Origin: DASQBT01 sp049578545
GTDB taxonomy: Bacteria; Pseudomonadota; Gammaproteobacteria; Burkholderiales; Thiobacillaceae
Assembly (NCBI GenBank): GCA_049578545.1
Contig: JBAUMF010000117.1
Location: forward strand, 1 to 64,000
DNA: 64,000 nucleotides
Reading direction: 5' to 3'
Shown: positions 16,461 to 24,822 of the stretch, piece after piece
How the letters are laid out: each line of letters begins with the position of its first letter
How positions within the stretch are numbered: the first letter of the stretch is position 1
Program-made: the position numbers and the translations under genes
Notes under the pieces: generated by a model
Databases searched by the model: none
The model's input: only the letters and a program-made list of their open reading frames with translations
Told to the model about the DNA's origin: nothing

Positions 16461-16480
16461 CCAACCAGAGGAAACAAGCA

Positions 16481-16684
16481 ATGTATGTGTGCGTTTGCCA
16501 TGGCGTGACGGATCGAAACATTAAAGAAGCGGTTGGCTGCGGTGCATGCCGCATGCGCGACCTGAAACAGAAGCTGGGAGTCAGCAGCCAGTGCGGCAAG
16601 TGTGCCTGTCACGCAAAGGAGGTGCTTGATGCTGCTCTGAGCGAATCCCGGAGCCAGTTAATTGACGGCCGGTCAGCAACATGA
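16481..16684 (+). CDS. bfd: Bacterioferritin-associated ferredoxin
   Basis: Bfd is a [2Fe-2S] protein that docks on bacterioferritin and delivers electrons to release stored iron. The 67-residue sequence has the four cysteine ligands in MYVCVCHGVTD and the later SQCGKCACHAKEVL, plus the family's MRDLKQKLGV. RBS AGAGGAAAC precedes the ATG. It lies 15 bases upstream of bfr and downstream of the Fur-like site, consistent with induction when iron is low. Confidence 0.93.
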   Translation: MYVCVCHGVTDRNIKEAVGCGACRMRDLKQKLGVSSQCGKCACHAKEVLDAALSESRSQLIDGRSAT

Positions 16685-16699
16685 ATTAAGGAGAAATGT

Positions 16700-17182
16700 A
16701 TGAAGGGCGACAAGAAAACCATCCAGTATTTGAATAAGGCCTTGACGGTGGAACTCACCGCCATAAACCAGTATTTCCTGCACGCGCGAATGTACAAGAA
16801 CTGGGGACTCGTAGCGCTGGGCAAGCATGAATACGAAGAATCCATCGAGGAAATGCATCACGCCGACAAGCTGATAGAGCGCATCCTGTTTCTGGAGGGT
16901 TTGCCCAATCTGCAGGACCTGGGAAAACTTCACATTGGTGAGAACGTGCCTGAATGCCTGTCCAGCGATCTCAAGCTGGAGCACACCGGACGGGCCCTTT
17001 ATGTTGAAGCCATTGTTCATTGCGAAACCGTGAAAGATTACGTCTCGCGAGAAATTCTGGTCAGTATCCAGGAAGACACCGAAGAGCATATCGACTATCT
17101 GGAAACCCAACTGGAACTGATCGAACTGATGGGCCTGCAGAACTACCTGCAAAGTGCGACGGGTGAAATGAAGGGCCAATGA
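16700..17182 (+). CDS. bfr: Bacterioferritin
   Basis: Bacterioferritin forms a 24-subunit heme-containing shell that oxidises and stores iron. The 160-residue chain carries the ferroxidase ligands E18, E51 and H54, with later glutamates in AIVHCETVKDYVS and EDTEEHIDYLE. The heme-ligating methionine is M52 (EEMHHADKLIERILFLEG). Length matches the usual 155-160. RBS AAGGAG lies before the ATG. It forms an operon with bfd. Confidence 0.96.
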   Translation: MKGDKKTIQYLNKALTVELTAINQYFLHARMYKNWGLVALGKHEYEESIEEMHHADKLIERILFLEGLPNLQDLGKLHIGENVPECLSSDLKLEHTGRALYVEAIVHCETVKDYVSREILVSIQEDTEEHIDYLETQLELIELMGLQNYLQSATGEMKGQ

Positions 17183-17383
17183 AAGACCGCAGTTTGGGCC
17201 CTGGGCAGGGCCGATCGCGTGAATTTGGTCGGCAGGGCATCCGGTTGGCAAGCTTGCTTTGGGTAATTGGAAACGGCTGATTCAGCGCGTTCCAGAGCCG
17301 TGCATGAAACGCTACCTGAGACACGCTTTGCCGCTTGTCACCCAAGCGGGACGCATCAACGAAAAAGGCACGAGAAGCACAAG

Positions 17384-18583
17384 ATGAGACACGGGGGTAA
17401 TGGCCTATTCGCTGCTGCATGCTTGTGTTTGGCGTTGACACTTTCAGGCTGCGGAGGCGGAAGCAGCGGCGACAGCGCCAGCGGGTCGACAGCCGCGAGC
17501 CAGGCCAATCTGGAACTGCTGGGCAAGGACCTGTTCGAGGACTCCGATCTTTCGGAACCGGCGGGGCAGTCGTGTGCCAGCTGCCATGACGCCGCCCAGG
17601 CGTTTACTGATCCGAACCGGAGCGAGCCCACGTCCCAGGGTGTCCATCCAGGCCTGTTCGGCAAACGCAATGCGCCTACTGCCGCCTATGCGCAGTTTTC
17701 TCCGGCATTCCATTACGACACTGGAGGCGGAACCTATGTCGGCGGCCAGTTCCTGGACGGACGGGCCTCGATGCTGGAAGACCAGGCCAAGCAGCCTTTC
17801 CTGAACCCGGCCGAAATGGCCAACCTCAATGAGCAGGCGGTGGTGGACAAGGTGCGCAACGCCTCCTATGCCCCGCTGTTCCTGCAGGTGTTCGGCGCGG
17901 GCGCGCTGGACGACGCCGAGCAGGCCTACGATCGCATTGTCCAGGCCATCGCCGCCTTCGAGCGCACCAAGACCTTCGCGCCCTTTACATCCAAGTTTGA
18001 CTACTTCCTCAAGGGGCAGGCTCAGCTCACCACCCAGGAGGCGAGCGGCATGGCCCTGTTTACTGACCCGAAAAAGGGCAACTGCGCCGCCTGCCATCCC
18101 ATTGCGCCGCTGGCGAATGGCACGCCGCCGCTGTTTACCGATTTTACGTACGACAACCTGGGCGTGCCGCGCAATCCCGACAATCCTTTCTACGGGCAAG
18201 GCGTGGGTTTCAATCCGGACGGCTGGAGCTTCGTCGACCTGGGACTGGGCGGCGCCCTGGGTATCGCCGCGCAAAACGGCCGGTTCAAGGTTCCCACCCT
18301 GCGCAACATCGCCCTGACCGCCCCCTACATGCATAACGGCTACTTCACGGATCTGCGCTCGGTGGTGCAGTTCTACAATGACCGCGACCTGCGGCCGAGA
18401 TGCGTGGGCGCGATGTGGACGCGCGACGCCGATGCCCAGAGCCAGGAGTGCTGGCCCGAAGCGGAGGTCCCGGCAACCGTAAACCACGTGGAGTTGGGCC
18501 ACCTGGGCCTCACGGGCCAGGAGATCGACGACATCGTCGCCTTCCTGCAGACCCTGAGCGACGGCTGGCAACCGACCCCTTGA
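17384..18583 (+). CDS. Diheme cytochrome c peroxidase-like lipoprotein
   Basis: Family: bacterial CcpA/MauG-type diheme proteins, which reduce H2O2 or carry out other periplasmic oxidations. I choose the ATG at 17384 (399 residues), which gives a lipoprotein signal peptide with lipobox LSGC, then a Gly/Ser linker; the reading frame extends upstream to 17267 without a signal. Two heme sites are visible: CASCH at residues 64-68 and CAACH at 234-238. Later conserved segments are FKVPTLRNIALTAPYMHNG and DIVAFLQTL. It is the first of four envelope genes (porin, FMN protein, PepSY protein), so a role in an electron-transfer chain is possible. Confidence 0.85.
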   Translation: MRHGGNGLFAAACLCLALTLSGCGGGSSGDSASGSTAASQANLELLGKDLFEDSDLSEPAGQSCASCHDAAQAFTDPNRSEPTSQGVHPGLFGKRNAPTAAYAQFSPAFHYDTGGGTYVGGQFLDGRASMLEDQAKQPFLNPAEMANLNEQAVVDKVRNASYAPLFLQVFGAGALDDAEQAYDRIVQAIAAFERTKTFAPFTSKFDYFLKGQAQLTTQEASGMALFTDPKKGNCAACHPIAPLANGTPPLFTDFTYDNLGVPRNPDNPFYGQGVGFNPDGWSFVDLGLGGALGIAAQNGRFKVPTLRNIALTAPYMHNGYFTDLRSVVQFYNDRDLRPRCVGAMWTRDADAQSQECWPEAEVPATVNHVELGHLGLTGQEIDDIVAFLQTLSDGWQPTP

Positions 18584-18629
18584 CCACACTTAACCCCGTC
18601 CACCTTCACTTGAAACCTGGAGCTTGCTC

Positions 18630-19958
18630 ATGCAACGAACCAAACTGTCTTTCCTGATGGCGGCCCTGTTGGCCACGCCGTTTTGCCATGCCGATGATGC
18701 GGACCTGCGCGCGCGCATCGACAAGCTGGAAGCGCAAGTCCAGGCGCTCACCACCCAGTTGAAACAGGTCAACTCGAAGACCGAAGCCATCGCCAATCAG
18801 CAGGAAGCCGCGGCAAGCGCCCCCGTCTCGGCGACTGTGGGTGCCAGTGCGGCCGGCACGCCGGCACCCGCCGAGGCTGCCGGATCGGCGTACGGCAATA
18901 CCACGATCTACGGCTATGGCGAAATCAACTACACCCATCCGCGTGATTTGAGCCAGGCCCAGGCGGATCTGCGCCGCGCCGTGTTCGGCTTCGGTCATCG
19001 CTTCGACGAGGACAGCCGCTTCATGTCCGAATTCGAATTCGAGCATGCCGTGACCTCGGCCAGTGACCGGGGCGAAGCCGAGGTGGAGCAGTTCTACATC
19101 GACCATCGTCTTGCGCAGAATGTCAATCTCAAGGCTGGCCTGTTCCTGATGCCATTTGGATTGCTGAATGAATCGCACGAACCGACCACCTTTTATGGCG
19201 TGGAGCGGAATTTTGTGGAAACGGCAATTATCCCGACTACCTGGCGCGAAGGCGGCGTCGGCATTTACGGCTCGACCGATTTCGGGCTGGCCTGGGACGC
19301 GGGCGTGACCACAGGCTTCGATCTGGCCAAGTGGGACCCGTCCTCCACCAGCGACTGCAGGCAGTCACCACTCGGCTGCGTCCATCAGGAATTGCAGCTG
19401 GCCAAGGCCAAGGACCTGTCCGTCTATGGTGCGCTCAACTGGCGTGGCACCCCCGGCCTGGTCGTCGGCGCCAGCCTTTTCACGGGTGGTGCGGGACAAG
19501 GCCAGGGGACTGCGTTTGCCCCTGTCGACGGCGCACGAGTCACGCTCTGGGACACGCATGCGCGCTGGACACCCGATCGCTGGGACCTGTCGGCGGTGTA
19601 TGCCAAAGGGACTATTTCCGGCACAGCGGATTTCAATCAGCTGAATGACTACGTGCCGACGCCCATTCCCAGTGATTTCTACGGCTGGTATACCCAGGCG
19701 GCCTATCGACTGTGGGAGTCGGGCAACCGCTCGCTTTCGCCGTTCGTGCGCTACGAGCGCTACAATACGGCGAGCGCATATACAGGCTTGCCATCGACTC
19801 AATCACTCAGCGACACGCCGGCCGGGACCGAAACGGTCGGCACCGTTGGCTTCAACTATCAGCTCAATCCCAATGTCGTATTCAAAGCCGATTATCAGAC
19901 CTTCCATGTTGACTCATCGCGCGATCGCTTCGATCTTGGCCTTGGCCTTACGTTCTAG
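18630..19958 (+). CDS. Outer-membrane porin-like protein with N-terminal coiled coil
   Basis: The 442-residue product has a cleavable signal peptide (ending near CHADD), a predicted short coiled coil (ARIDKLEAQVQALTTQLKQVN), an Ala/Pro-rich linker, and a beta-barrel region. Features there include YGYGEINYTH, LKAGLFLMPFGLLNE, and the terminal aromatic residue (GLGLTF) typical of outer-membrane barrels. It resembles phosphate-selective-porin-like proteins in layout; its substrate is unknown. It follows the diheme protein by 46 bases and overlaps the next gene by 53. Confidence 0.75.
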   Translation: MQRTKLSFLMAALLATPFCHADDADLRARIDKLEAQVQALTTQLKQVNSKTEAIANQQEAAASAPVSATVGASAAGTPAPAEAAGSAYGNTTIYGYGEINYTHPRDLSQAQADLRRAVFGFGHRFDEDSRFMSEFEFEHAVTSASDRGEAEVEQFYIDHRLAQNVNLKAGLFLMPFGLLNESHEPTTFYGVERNFVETAIIPTTWREGGVGIYGSTDFGLAWDAGVTTGFDLAKWDPSSTSDCRQSPLGCVHQELQLAKAKDLSVYGALNWRGTPGLVVGASLFTGGAGQGQGTAFAPVDGARVTLWDTHARWTPDRWDLSAVYAKGTISGTADFNQLNDYVPTPIPSDFYGWYTQAAYRLWESGNRSLSPFVRYERYNTASAYTGLPSTQSLSDTPAGTETVGTVGFNYQLNPNVVFKADYQTFHVDSSRDRFDLGLGLTF

Positions 19959-20451
19959 CCTGAGTTTGATAGTGCTTCTCGCGGCGTGCAGCGGAAATGC
20001 CTTTGCCGACACGGTCTATCAGACGCGTGAAGATTTCCTGCGCGAGGTGTTTGGCACGCCGCCCCAGGCCCAAGTGCTCTGGCTCGACAACGGCGTGCAG
20101 GACAAACTCAAGGCGTTGCTCGGGCACCCTTATGGACAGGCACGGCTGCGCTACTGGCGCGCCGGCGGCAAGACTGCATGGATTCTGGATGAGATCGGCA
20201 AGGAATATCCGATCACCGCCGCATTTGTGGTAAAGAATGCAGCGATTGAGCGGGCCCGCGTTCTCGTCTATCGGGAAGCCCGTGGCATGGAAGTGCGCTA
20301 TCCATCTTTTCTGCAGCAGTTTGTCGGTTCCAGCCTGTCGGATGGAAAGCTCTCCCGAACGATTGACGGGATTTCCGGAGCGACGCTTTCCGTCCATTCA
20401 ATGGAGCGCATGGCCCAAGCAGCACTCGCGCTCGACACGCTGGCAAAGTGA
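19906..20451 (+). CDS. FMN-binding domain protein, periplasmic
   Basis: The ATG at 19906 gives 181 residues: an N-terminal hydrophobic signal (LSLIVLLAACSGNAFA), then an FMN_bind domain (PF04205) with the diagnostic GISGATLSVHSM, whose threonine is the covalent flavinylation site in NqrC/RnfG-type proteins. The start overlaps the porin gene by 53 bases; a later start would cut into the signal peptide. It probably carries electrons in the periplasm. The stop overlaps the next gene's GTG by four bases. Confidence 0.8.
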   Translation: MLTHRAIASILALALRSSLSLIVLLAACSGNAFADTVYQTREDFLREVFGTPPQAQVLWLDNGVQDKLKALLGHPYGQARLRYWRAGGKTAWILDEIGKEYPITAAFVVKNAAIERARVLVYREARGMEVRYPSFLQQFVGSSLSDGKLSRTIDGISGATLSVHSMERMAQAALALDTLAK

Positions 20452-21218
20452 TACAAGGCGTTCATCATCCTTCCCCTCGTTGGCGCATGATTGGCGTGCT
20501 GCTGCATCGCTGGCACCGCAGGATGGGCGCGGTTGCCGGGCTTTTTGTGCTCTGGCTGGCTGCGAGCGGCATCATACTCAATCACAGCGCAGATCTGGGC
20601 CTCGATCACACGGCAATCAGCGCACCGTGGCTTATCCGGTTGTACGGACTGCACGCAGTCGTGCCAGACCGGGGCTTTCGCTCAACAACGCATTGGCTGG
20701 TCGGCACGGACGCGCGCACTGTGATCGATGGGCGGCCACTCGCGGCGGCACTGCCCCAACCGCTCGGGCTTGTCGCTGCAAATGATCTGTTGTTTGCCGC
20801 CAATGCCAGTGGCATCACCATTATCGATCCACTTGGTCAACTCGTCGATACGTTGCAACTAAGCGATCTCCCGCTCACCAATATCCACCGCATTGGCCAA
20901 GGCGATGGCGTAGTGGTGATTGCTGACATGCAAGACCACCGCTTTGCCAGCCGTGACGGCCTGAACTGGATGGCTTATGGCGGCAGCGTAATCTGGGCGA
21001 TGAGCGAGGCGCTGCCCACAGCAATTGCAGAGCCGGCTGCCCCGTACTTCAGACCCCAACTGCCGCTCGAACGCATCCTGCTGGATGCACACAGTGGGCG
21101 AATCATTGGACCTTATGGTCCTGTTCTGGTTGATGCAGTGGGTGTTGTATTCATATTGATCGCCTTGAGCGGCTTTTGGATCTATCTGCGTCATCGTTTG
21201 CGCCGCAGTCATCACTGA
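20448..21218 (+). CDS. PepSY-associated membrane protein
   Basis: This 256-residue protein has an N-terminal membrane helix after LLHRWHRRMGAVAGLFVLWLA, a large periplasmic segment, and a C-terminal helix (VVFILIALSGFWIYLRHRLRR). This is the layout of PepSY_TM proteins. Such proteins often pair with FMN-binding domains in transmembrane electron transfer, for example for ferric reduction. It starts with GTG inside the stop of the FMN gene (GTGA), so the two are translationally coupled. Heme-ligand histidines are candidates (H20, H22, H46), not proven. Confidence 0.7.
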   Translation: MIQGVHHPSPRWRMIGVLLHRWHRRMGAVAGLFVLWLAASGIILNHSADLGLDHTAISAPWLIRLYGLHAVVPDRGFRSTTHWLVGTDARTVIDGRPLAAALPQPLGLVAANDLLFAANASGITIIDPLGQLVDTLQLSDLPLTNIHRIGQGDGVVVIADMQDHRFASRDGLNWMAYGGSVIWAMSEALPTAIAEPAAPYFRPQLPLERILLDAHSGRIIGPYGPVLVDAVGVVFILIALSGFWIYLRHRLRRSHH

Positions 21219-21409
21219 GCTTCGCTGCGGATATTTCTGCCCACAGGGCAACCGCTGCTCAGCGCAAATCAATTAATTGAAGGCCTCGCCGCCACGTTGA
21301 ACTGCCGACGATACGCGACTTGAATAATCATTCGCTCACTTTCACCCCCGGCATGAAAGAACGTTCGGACAAGCCGACCATTTGCAGCGGGGGGCGACCA
21401 AAGCTGAGA

Positions 21410-21787
21410 TTATTTCTTGGCGGCTTCCTTGGCCGTGTCTGCCATTTCCTCTACTTTGGCGGCTACGCCATGTGCCGCATTTGCTGTTGCCTCCTTTGCG
21501 GCATCAGCGGCGCCCGCAGCAGCTTCCTTGCCCGACTCCATGGCTGCATTCGCCGCGGTCTTGGCTGCATCGCCAGTAGCGGCAGCGGCATCCTTGCCAG
21601 CCTCCATCGCGTTTGACACGGTGTCTTTGCCGACTTCCACGGCATTTGTTGCAGCGCCCTTGGCAGCATCACCCGCAGCAGAAGCAGCGTTTTGAGCCCG
21701 ATCGGCGGCATTGCTAGCGGCCTGTTCCGCTTTGTGGCAGGCAGTAAGGGAAGCAATGGCCAACAGGACAAGCAACAGTTTGTTCAT
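21410..21787 (-). CDS. Alanine-rich LEA-like lipoprotein
   Basis: The ATG at 21785-21787 yields 125 residues: a short signal with lipobox LTAC, followed by about 100 residues made almost entirely of Ala, Lys, Glu, Asp and Gly in an 11-residue-like periodicity (AKGAATNAVEVGKD, MEAGKDAAAATGD, MESGKEAAAGAAD). It looks like late-embryogenesis-abundant or apolipoprotein-like amphipathic helices. The function is unknown; membrane or desiccation protection is a guess. It stands alone between convergent and divergent neighbours. Confidence 0.7.
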   Translation of the reverse strand: MNKLLLVLLAIASLTACHKAEQAASNAADRAQNAASAAGDAAKGAATNAVEVGKDTVSNAMEAGKDAAAATGDAAKTAANAAMESGKEAAAGAADAAKEATANAAHGVAAKVEEMADTAKEAAKK

Positions 21788-21921
21788 GGGTAATGTCTCC
21801 AGGAGTATTGAGGGCAAGCTGGGCGTGGGGTGCACCAGACCAACTTATTATCCCGATCCGCCACCATTTGCAAGGCTTGCGCTTGTTTTGAGGGGAAAAT
21901 TTACAAAACAAAATCCAGATC

Positions 21922-24744
21922 CTATCTGGATTTGAAACAATGCTGCAGATAGTGACCAGTGTGACTGGCAGGATTCTGCGCAACCTGCTCGGGTGTGCCT
22001 TCGGCAATAATCTGCCCGCCGCCAGCGCCGCCCTCGGGGCCCAGGTCGATAATCCAGTCCGCGGTTTTGATCACGTCGAGGTTGTGTTCAATGACCACTA
22101 CGGTATTGCCCTGCTCGGTTAACCGCTGCAACACGTTCAACAGCAGTTCGATGTCGGCGAAATGCAGGCCGGTTGTGGGTTCATCGAGAATATAAAGGGT
22201 ACGGCCGGTATCCCGTTTTGAGAGTTCCAGGGAGAGCTTGACGCGCTGTGCTTCGCCGCCTGACAGGGTAGTGGCAGACTGGCCCAGCTTGATATAACCC
22301 AGGCCCACGTCCATCAGGGTTTGCAGTTTCCTGGCAACGGTGGGGACGGCGCTGAAAAACGCCAGCCCATCTTCGACCGTCAGATCAAGAATGTCATGAA
22401 TGGCTTTGCCCTTGTACTGGATTTCCAGAGTTTCACGGTTATAACGCTGGCCGTGGCACACATCACAGGGCACATAGATGTCGGGCAGGAAATGCATTTC
22501 CACCTTGATGACTCCATCGCCCTGACAGGCTTCGCAACGACCGCCCTTGACGTTGAACGAGAACCGGCCAGGACCATAACCTCGGGTGCGTGATTCGGGC
22601 ACCCCAGCAAACAGTTCGCGGATAGGGGTGAAAAGTCCCGTGTAGGTAGCAGGATTGGAGCGCGGCGTGCGACCGATGGGGGCCTGGTCCACACTGATCA
22701 CCTTGTCGAAAAATTCAAGTCCGAGAATGTCGTCGTGAGGCGCCGGCTCTTCGGTTGAACCATACAGATGCCGCGCCGTGGCACGATAGAGTGTGTCGTT
22801 GATGAGGGTGGATTTGCCGGAGCCGGATACGCCGGTTACACAAACCATCATGCCTAGCGGCAAACGCAGGTTGACGGCTTTAAGGTTGTTGCCCGAAGCG
22901 CCGGTCAACTGCAGGATGCGTGTGTGGTCGATCTTGCGCCGTTTCTTCGGCAATGGGATGGAGCGCTTGCCGGAAAGATATTGCCCGGTAAGCGAAGCGG
23001 CATTGTTTGCGACGCTTTCCGGCGAGCCCTCGGCCACCACTTCGCCGCCGTGTTCTCCTGCGCCCGGACCCATGTCAACAACATAATCCGCCGTGCGAAT
23101 GGCTTCCTCGTCATGTTCGACTACCAGCACGGAATTACCCAGATCGCGCAGGTGCTTGAGCGTGCCCAGCAGCCGGTCGTTATCGCGCTGATGCAGACCG
23201 ATGGAAGGTTCATCCAGCACATACATCACGCCGGTCAGGCCCGAGCCGATTTGCGAAGCCAGACGGATGCGCTGGGCCTCGCCGCCAGAGAGCGTGTCTG
23301 CGGAACGATCCAGGCTCAGGTAATCCAGTCCTACGTTGTTGAGGAAACCGAGCCGGGCTGCAATTTCCTTGATGATTCGTTGCGCGATCTGGGCGCGATG
23401 GCCTTCCAGCTTGAGACCATCAAAAAACGCGAGAGTATCTTTCAGCGGCCAATGGCTCACTTCAAAAATGGCCTTCTCCCCGACCAGGACGTGGCGCGCC
23501 TCGATGCGCAAGCGGCTGCCTTCGCATTTCGGGCAGGGTTTGCTATTGAGGAATTTGGCCAATTCCTCGCGTACCGTGAGGGATTCCGTTTCCCTGTATC
23601 GCCGTTCGAGGTTTTTCAGAATTCCTTCGAATGCATGCTTGCGTGGCTTCCAGCCGCCTTTTTCCCCCAGGTATTTGAAGGAGATCAATTCCTTGCCGCT
23701 GCCGTGCAACAAAATGTCCTGGATCCGTTGAGGCAATGACTCGTAGCTTTCCTCCAGATCAAATCCGTAATGCAGCGCCAGGCTTTGCAGCATCTGGTAG
23801 AAGAAATGATTGCGTTTGTCCCAGCCCTTGATGGCGCCGGCCGCCAGTGACATATGAGGGAAGGCAACCACGCGCTGCGGGTCAAAAAACGAAACCACTC
23901 CGAGGCCGTCGCATTGCGGGCAGGCGCCCATTGGATTGTTGAAGGAGAACAGCCGCGGTTCAAGCTCGGGCAGTGCGTAGTCACACACCGGGCAGGAGAA
24001 CTTGGCCGAGAACAAGTGTTCCTGGCCAGTGTCCATTTCCACGGCTAGGGCCTTGCCATCCGCATGGCGCAGCGCGGTTTCAATGGATTCGGCCAGACGC
24101 TGCTTGACGTCGGCCCGGACTTTCAGCCGGTCCACCACCACTTCAATCGTGTGCTTCTTGTTCTTGTCGAGCTTGGGTACGGCATCGAGTTCGCAAACCT
24201 TGCCGTCCACCCGTACGCGAACAAAGCCCTGGGCCTGCAGTTCGTCAAACAGGTCGAGGTTTTCACCCTTGCGTCCGACGACCAGGGGAGAAAGAATCAT
24301 CAGTTTGGTGTCGTCCGGGAAGGCCAGGACATGGTCCACCATCTGCGACACGGTCTGTGCAGCCAGGGTGATGCCATGTTCAGGGCAGCGCGGCTCGCCA
24401 ACGCGGGCATACAGCAGACGCAGGTAGTCATGAATTTCCGTGACTGTTCCCACCGTGGAGCGCGGGTTGTGCGAGGTGGCTTTCTGCTCAATGGAGATCG
24501 CCGGCGACAGTCCTTCGATCAGATCCACGTCGGGCTTTTCCATCAACTGCAGGAACTGCCGGGCATAGGCGGAGAGCGATTCCACATAACGGCGCTGGCC
24601 TTCGGCATACAGGGTGTCAAAGGCCAGGGAGGATTTGCCCGAACCGGACAATCCGGTAATCACCACCAGCTGATTACGGGGCAAGTCCAGGTTGATGTTC
24701 TTGAGGTTGTGGGTGCGGGCGCCCCGCACACTGATGTAATCCAT
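21922..24744 (-). CDS. uvrA: Excinuclease ABC subunit A
   Basis: UvrA recognises bulky DNA lesions with UvrB in nucleotide excision repair. The start at 24742-24744 gives 940 residues beginning MDYISVRGARTHNLKNI, the conserved N terminus; the longer frame to 24819 is not supported. Two ATPase modules are visible: Walker A GLSGSGKSSL and GVSGSGKSTL, and LSGGEAQR twice. Two zinc sites are visible: CPVCDYALPE with CPQCDG, and CEACQGDG with CDVCHG. It is divergent from an MFS gene. No clear LexA box was seen in the 78-base gap. Confidence 0.97.
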   Translation of the reverse strand: MDYISVRGARTHNLKNINLDLPRNQLVVITGLSGSGKSSLAFDTLYAEGQRRYVESLSAYARQFLQLMEKPDVDLIEGLSPAISIEQKATSHNPRSTVGTVTEIHDYLRLLYARVGEPRCPEHGITLAAQTVSQMVDHVLAFPDDTKLMILSPLVVGRKGENLDLFDELQAQGFVRVRVDGKVCELDAVPKLDKNKKHTIEVVVDRLKVRADVKQRLAESIETALRHADGKALAVEMDTGQEHLFSAKFSCPVCDYALPELEPRLFSFNNPMGACPQCDGLGVVSFFDPQRVVAFPHMSLAAGAIKGWDKRNHFFYQMLQSLALHYGFDLEESYESLPQRIQDILLHGSGKELISFKYLGEKGGWKPRKHAFEGILKNLERRYRETESLTVREELAKFLNSKPCPKCEGSRLRIEARHVLVGEKAIFEVSHWPLKDTLAFFDGLKLEGHRAQIAQRIIKEIAARLGFLNNVGLDYLSLDRSADTLSGGEAQRIRLASQIGSGLTGVMYVLDEPSIGLHQRDNDRLLGTLKHLRDLGNSVLVVEHDEEAIRTADYVVDMGPGAGEHGGEVVAEGSPESVANNAASLTGQYLSGKRSIPLPKKRRKIDHTRILQLTGASGNNLKAVNLRLPLGMMVCVTGVSGSGKSTLINDTLYRATARHLYGSTEEPAPHDDILGLEFFDKVISVDQAPIGRTPRSNPATYTGLFTPIRELFAGVPESRTRGYGPGRFSFNVKGGRCEACQGDGVIKVEMHFLPDIYVPCDVCHGQRYNRETLEIQYKGKAIHDILDLTVEDGLAFFSAVPTVARKLQTLMDVGLGYIKLGQSATTLSGGEAQRVKLSLELSKRDTGRTLYILDEPTTGLHFADIELLLNVLQRLTEQGNTVVVIEHNLDVIKTADWIIDLGPEGGAGGGQIIAEGTPEQVAQNPASHTGHYLQHCFKSR

Positions 24745-24822
24745 AAGCTTGTCCAAGCACCCATGAAACACCGGGGCAACCTGATAATATACGCTATTCG
24801 TTTTTGCGCCGTCTAACACATC

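Noticed and set aside
17444..18589. Long minus-strand ORF opposite the diheme protein gene
   Set aside because: The plus strand encodes heme motifs and a lipobox; the antisense frame has no domain and is a codon-bias shadow.
24745..24819. Upstream extension of uvrA
   Set aside because: UvrA N termini begin with the IxVRGARxHNLK segment; the extra 25 residues have no homologous character.
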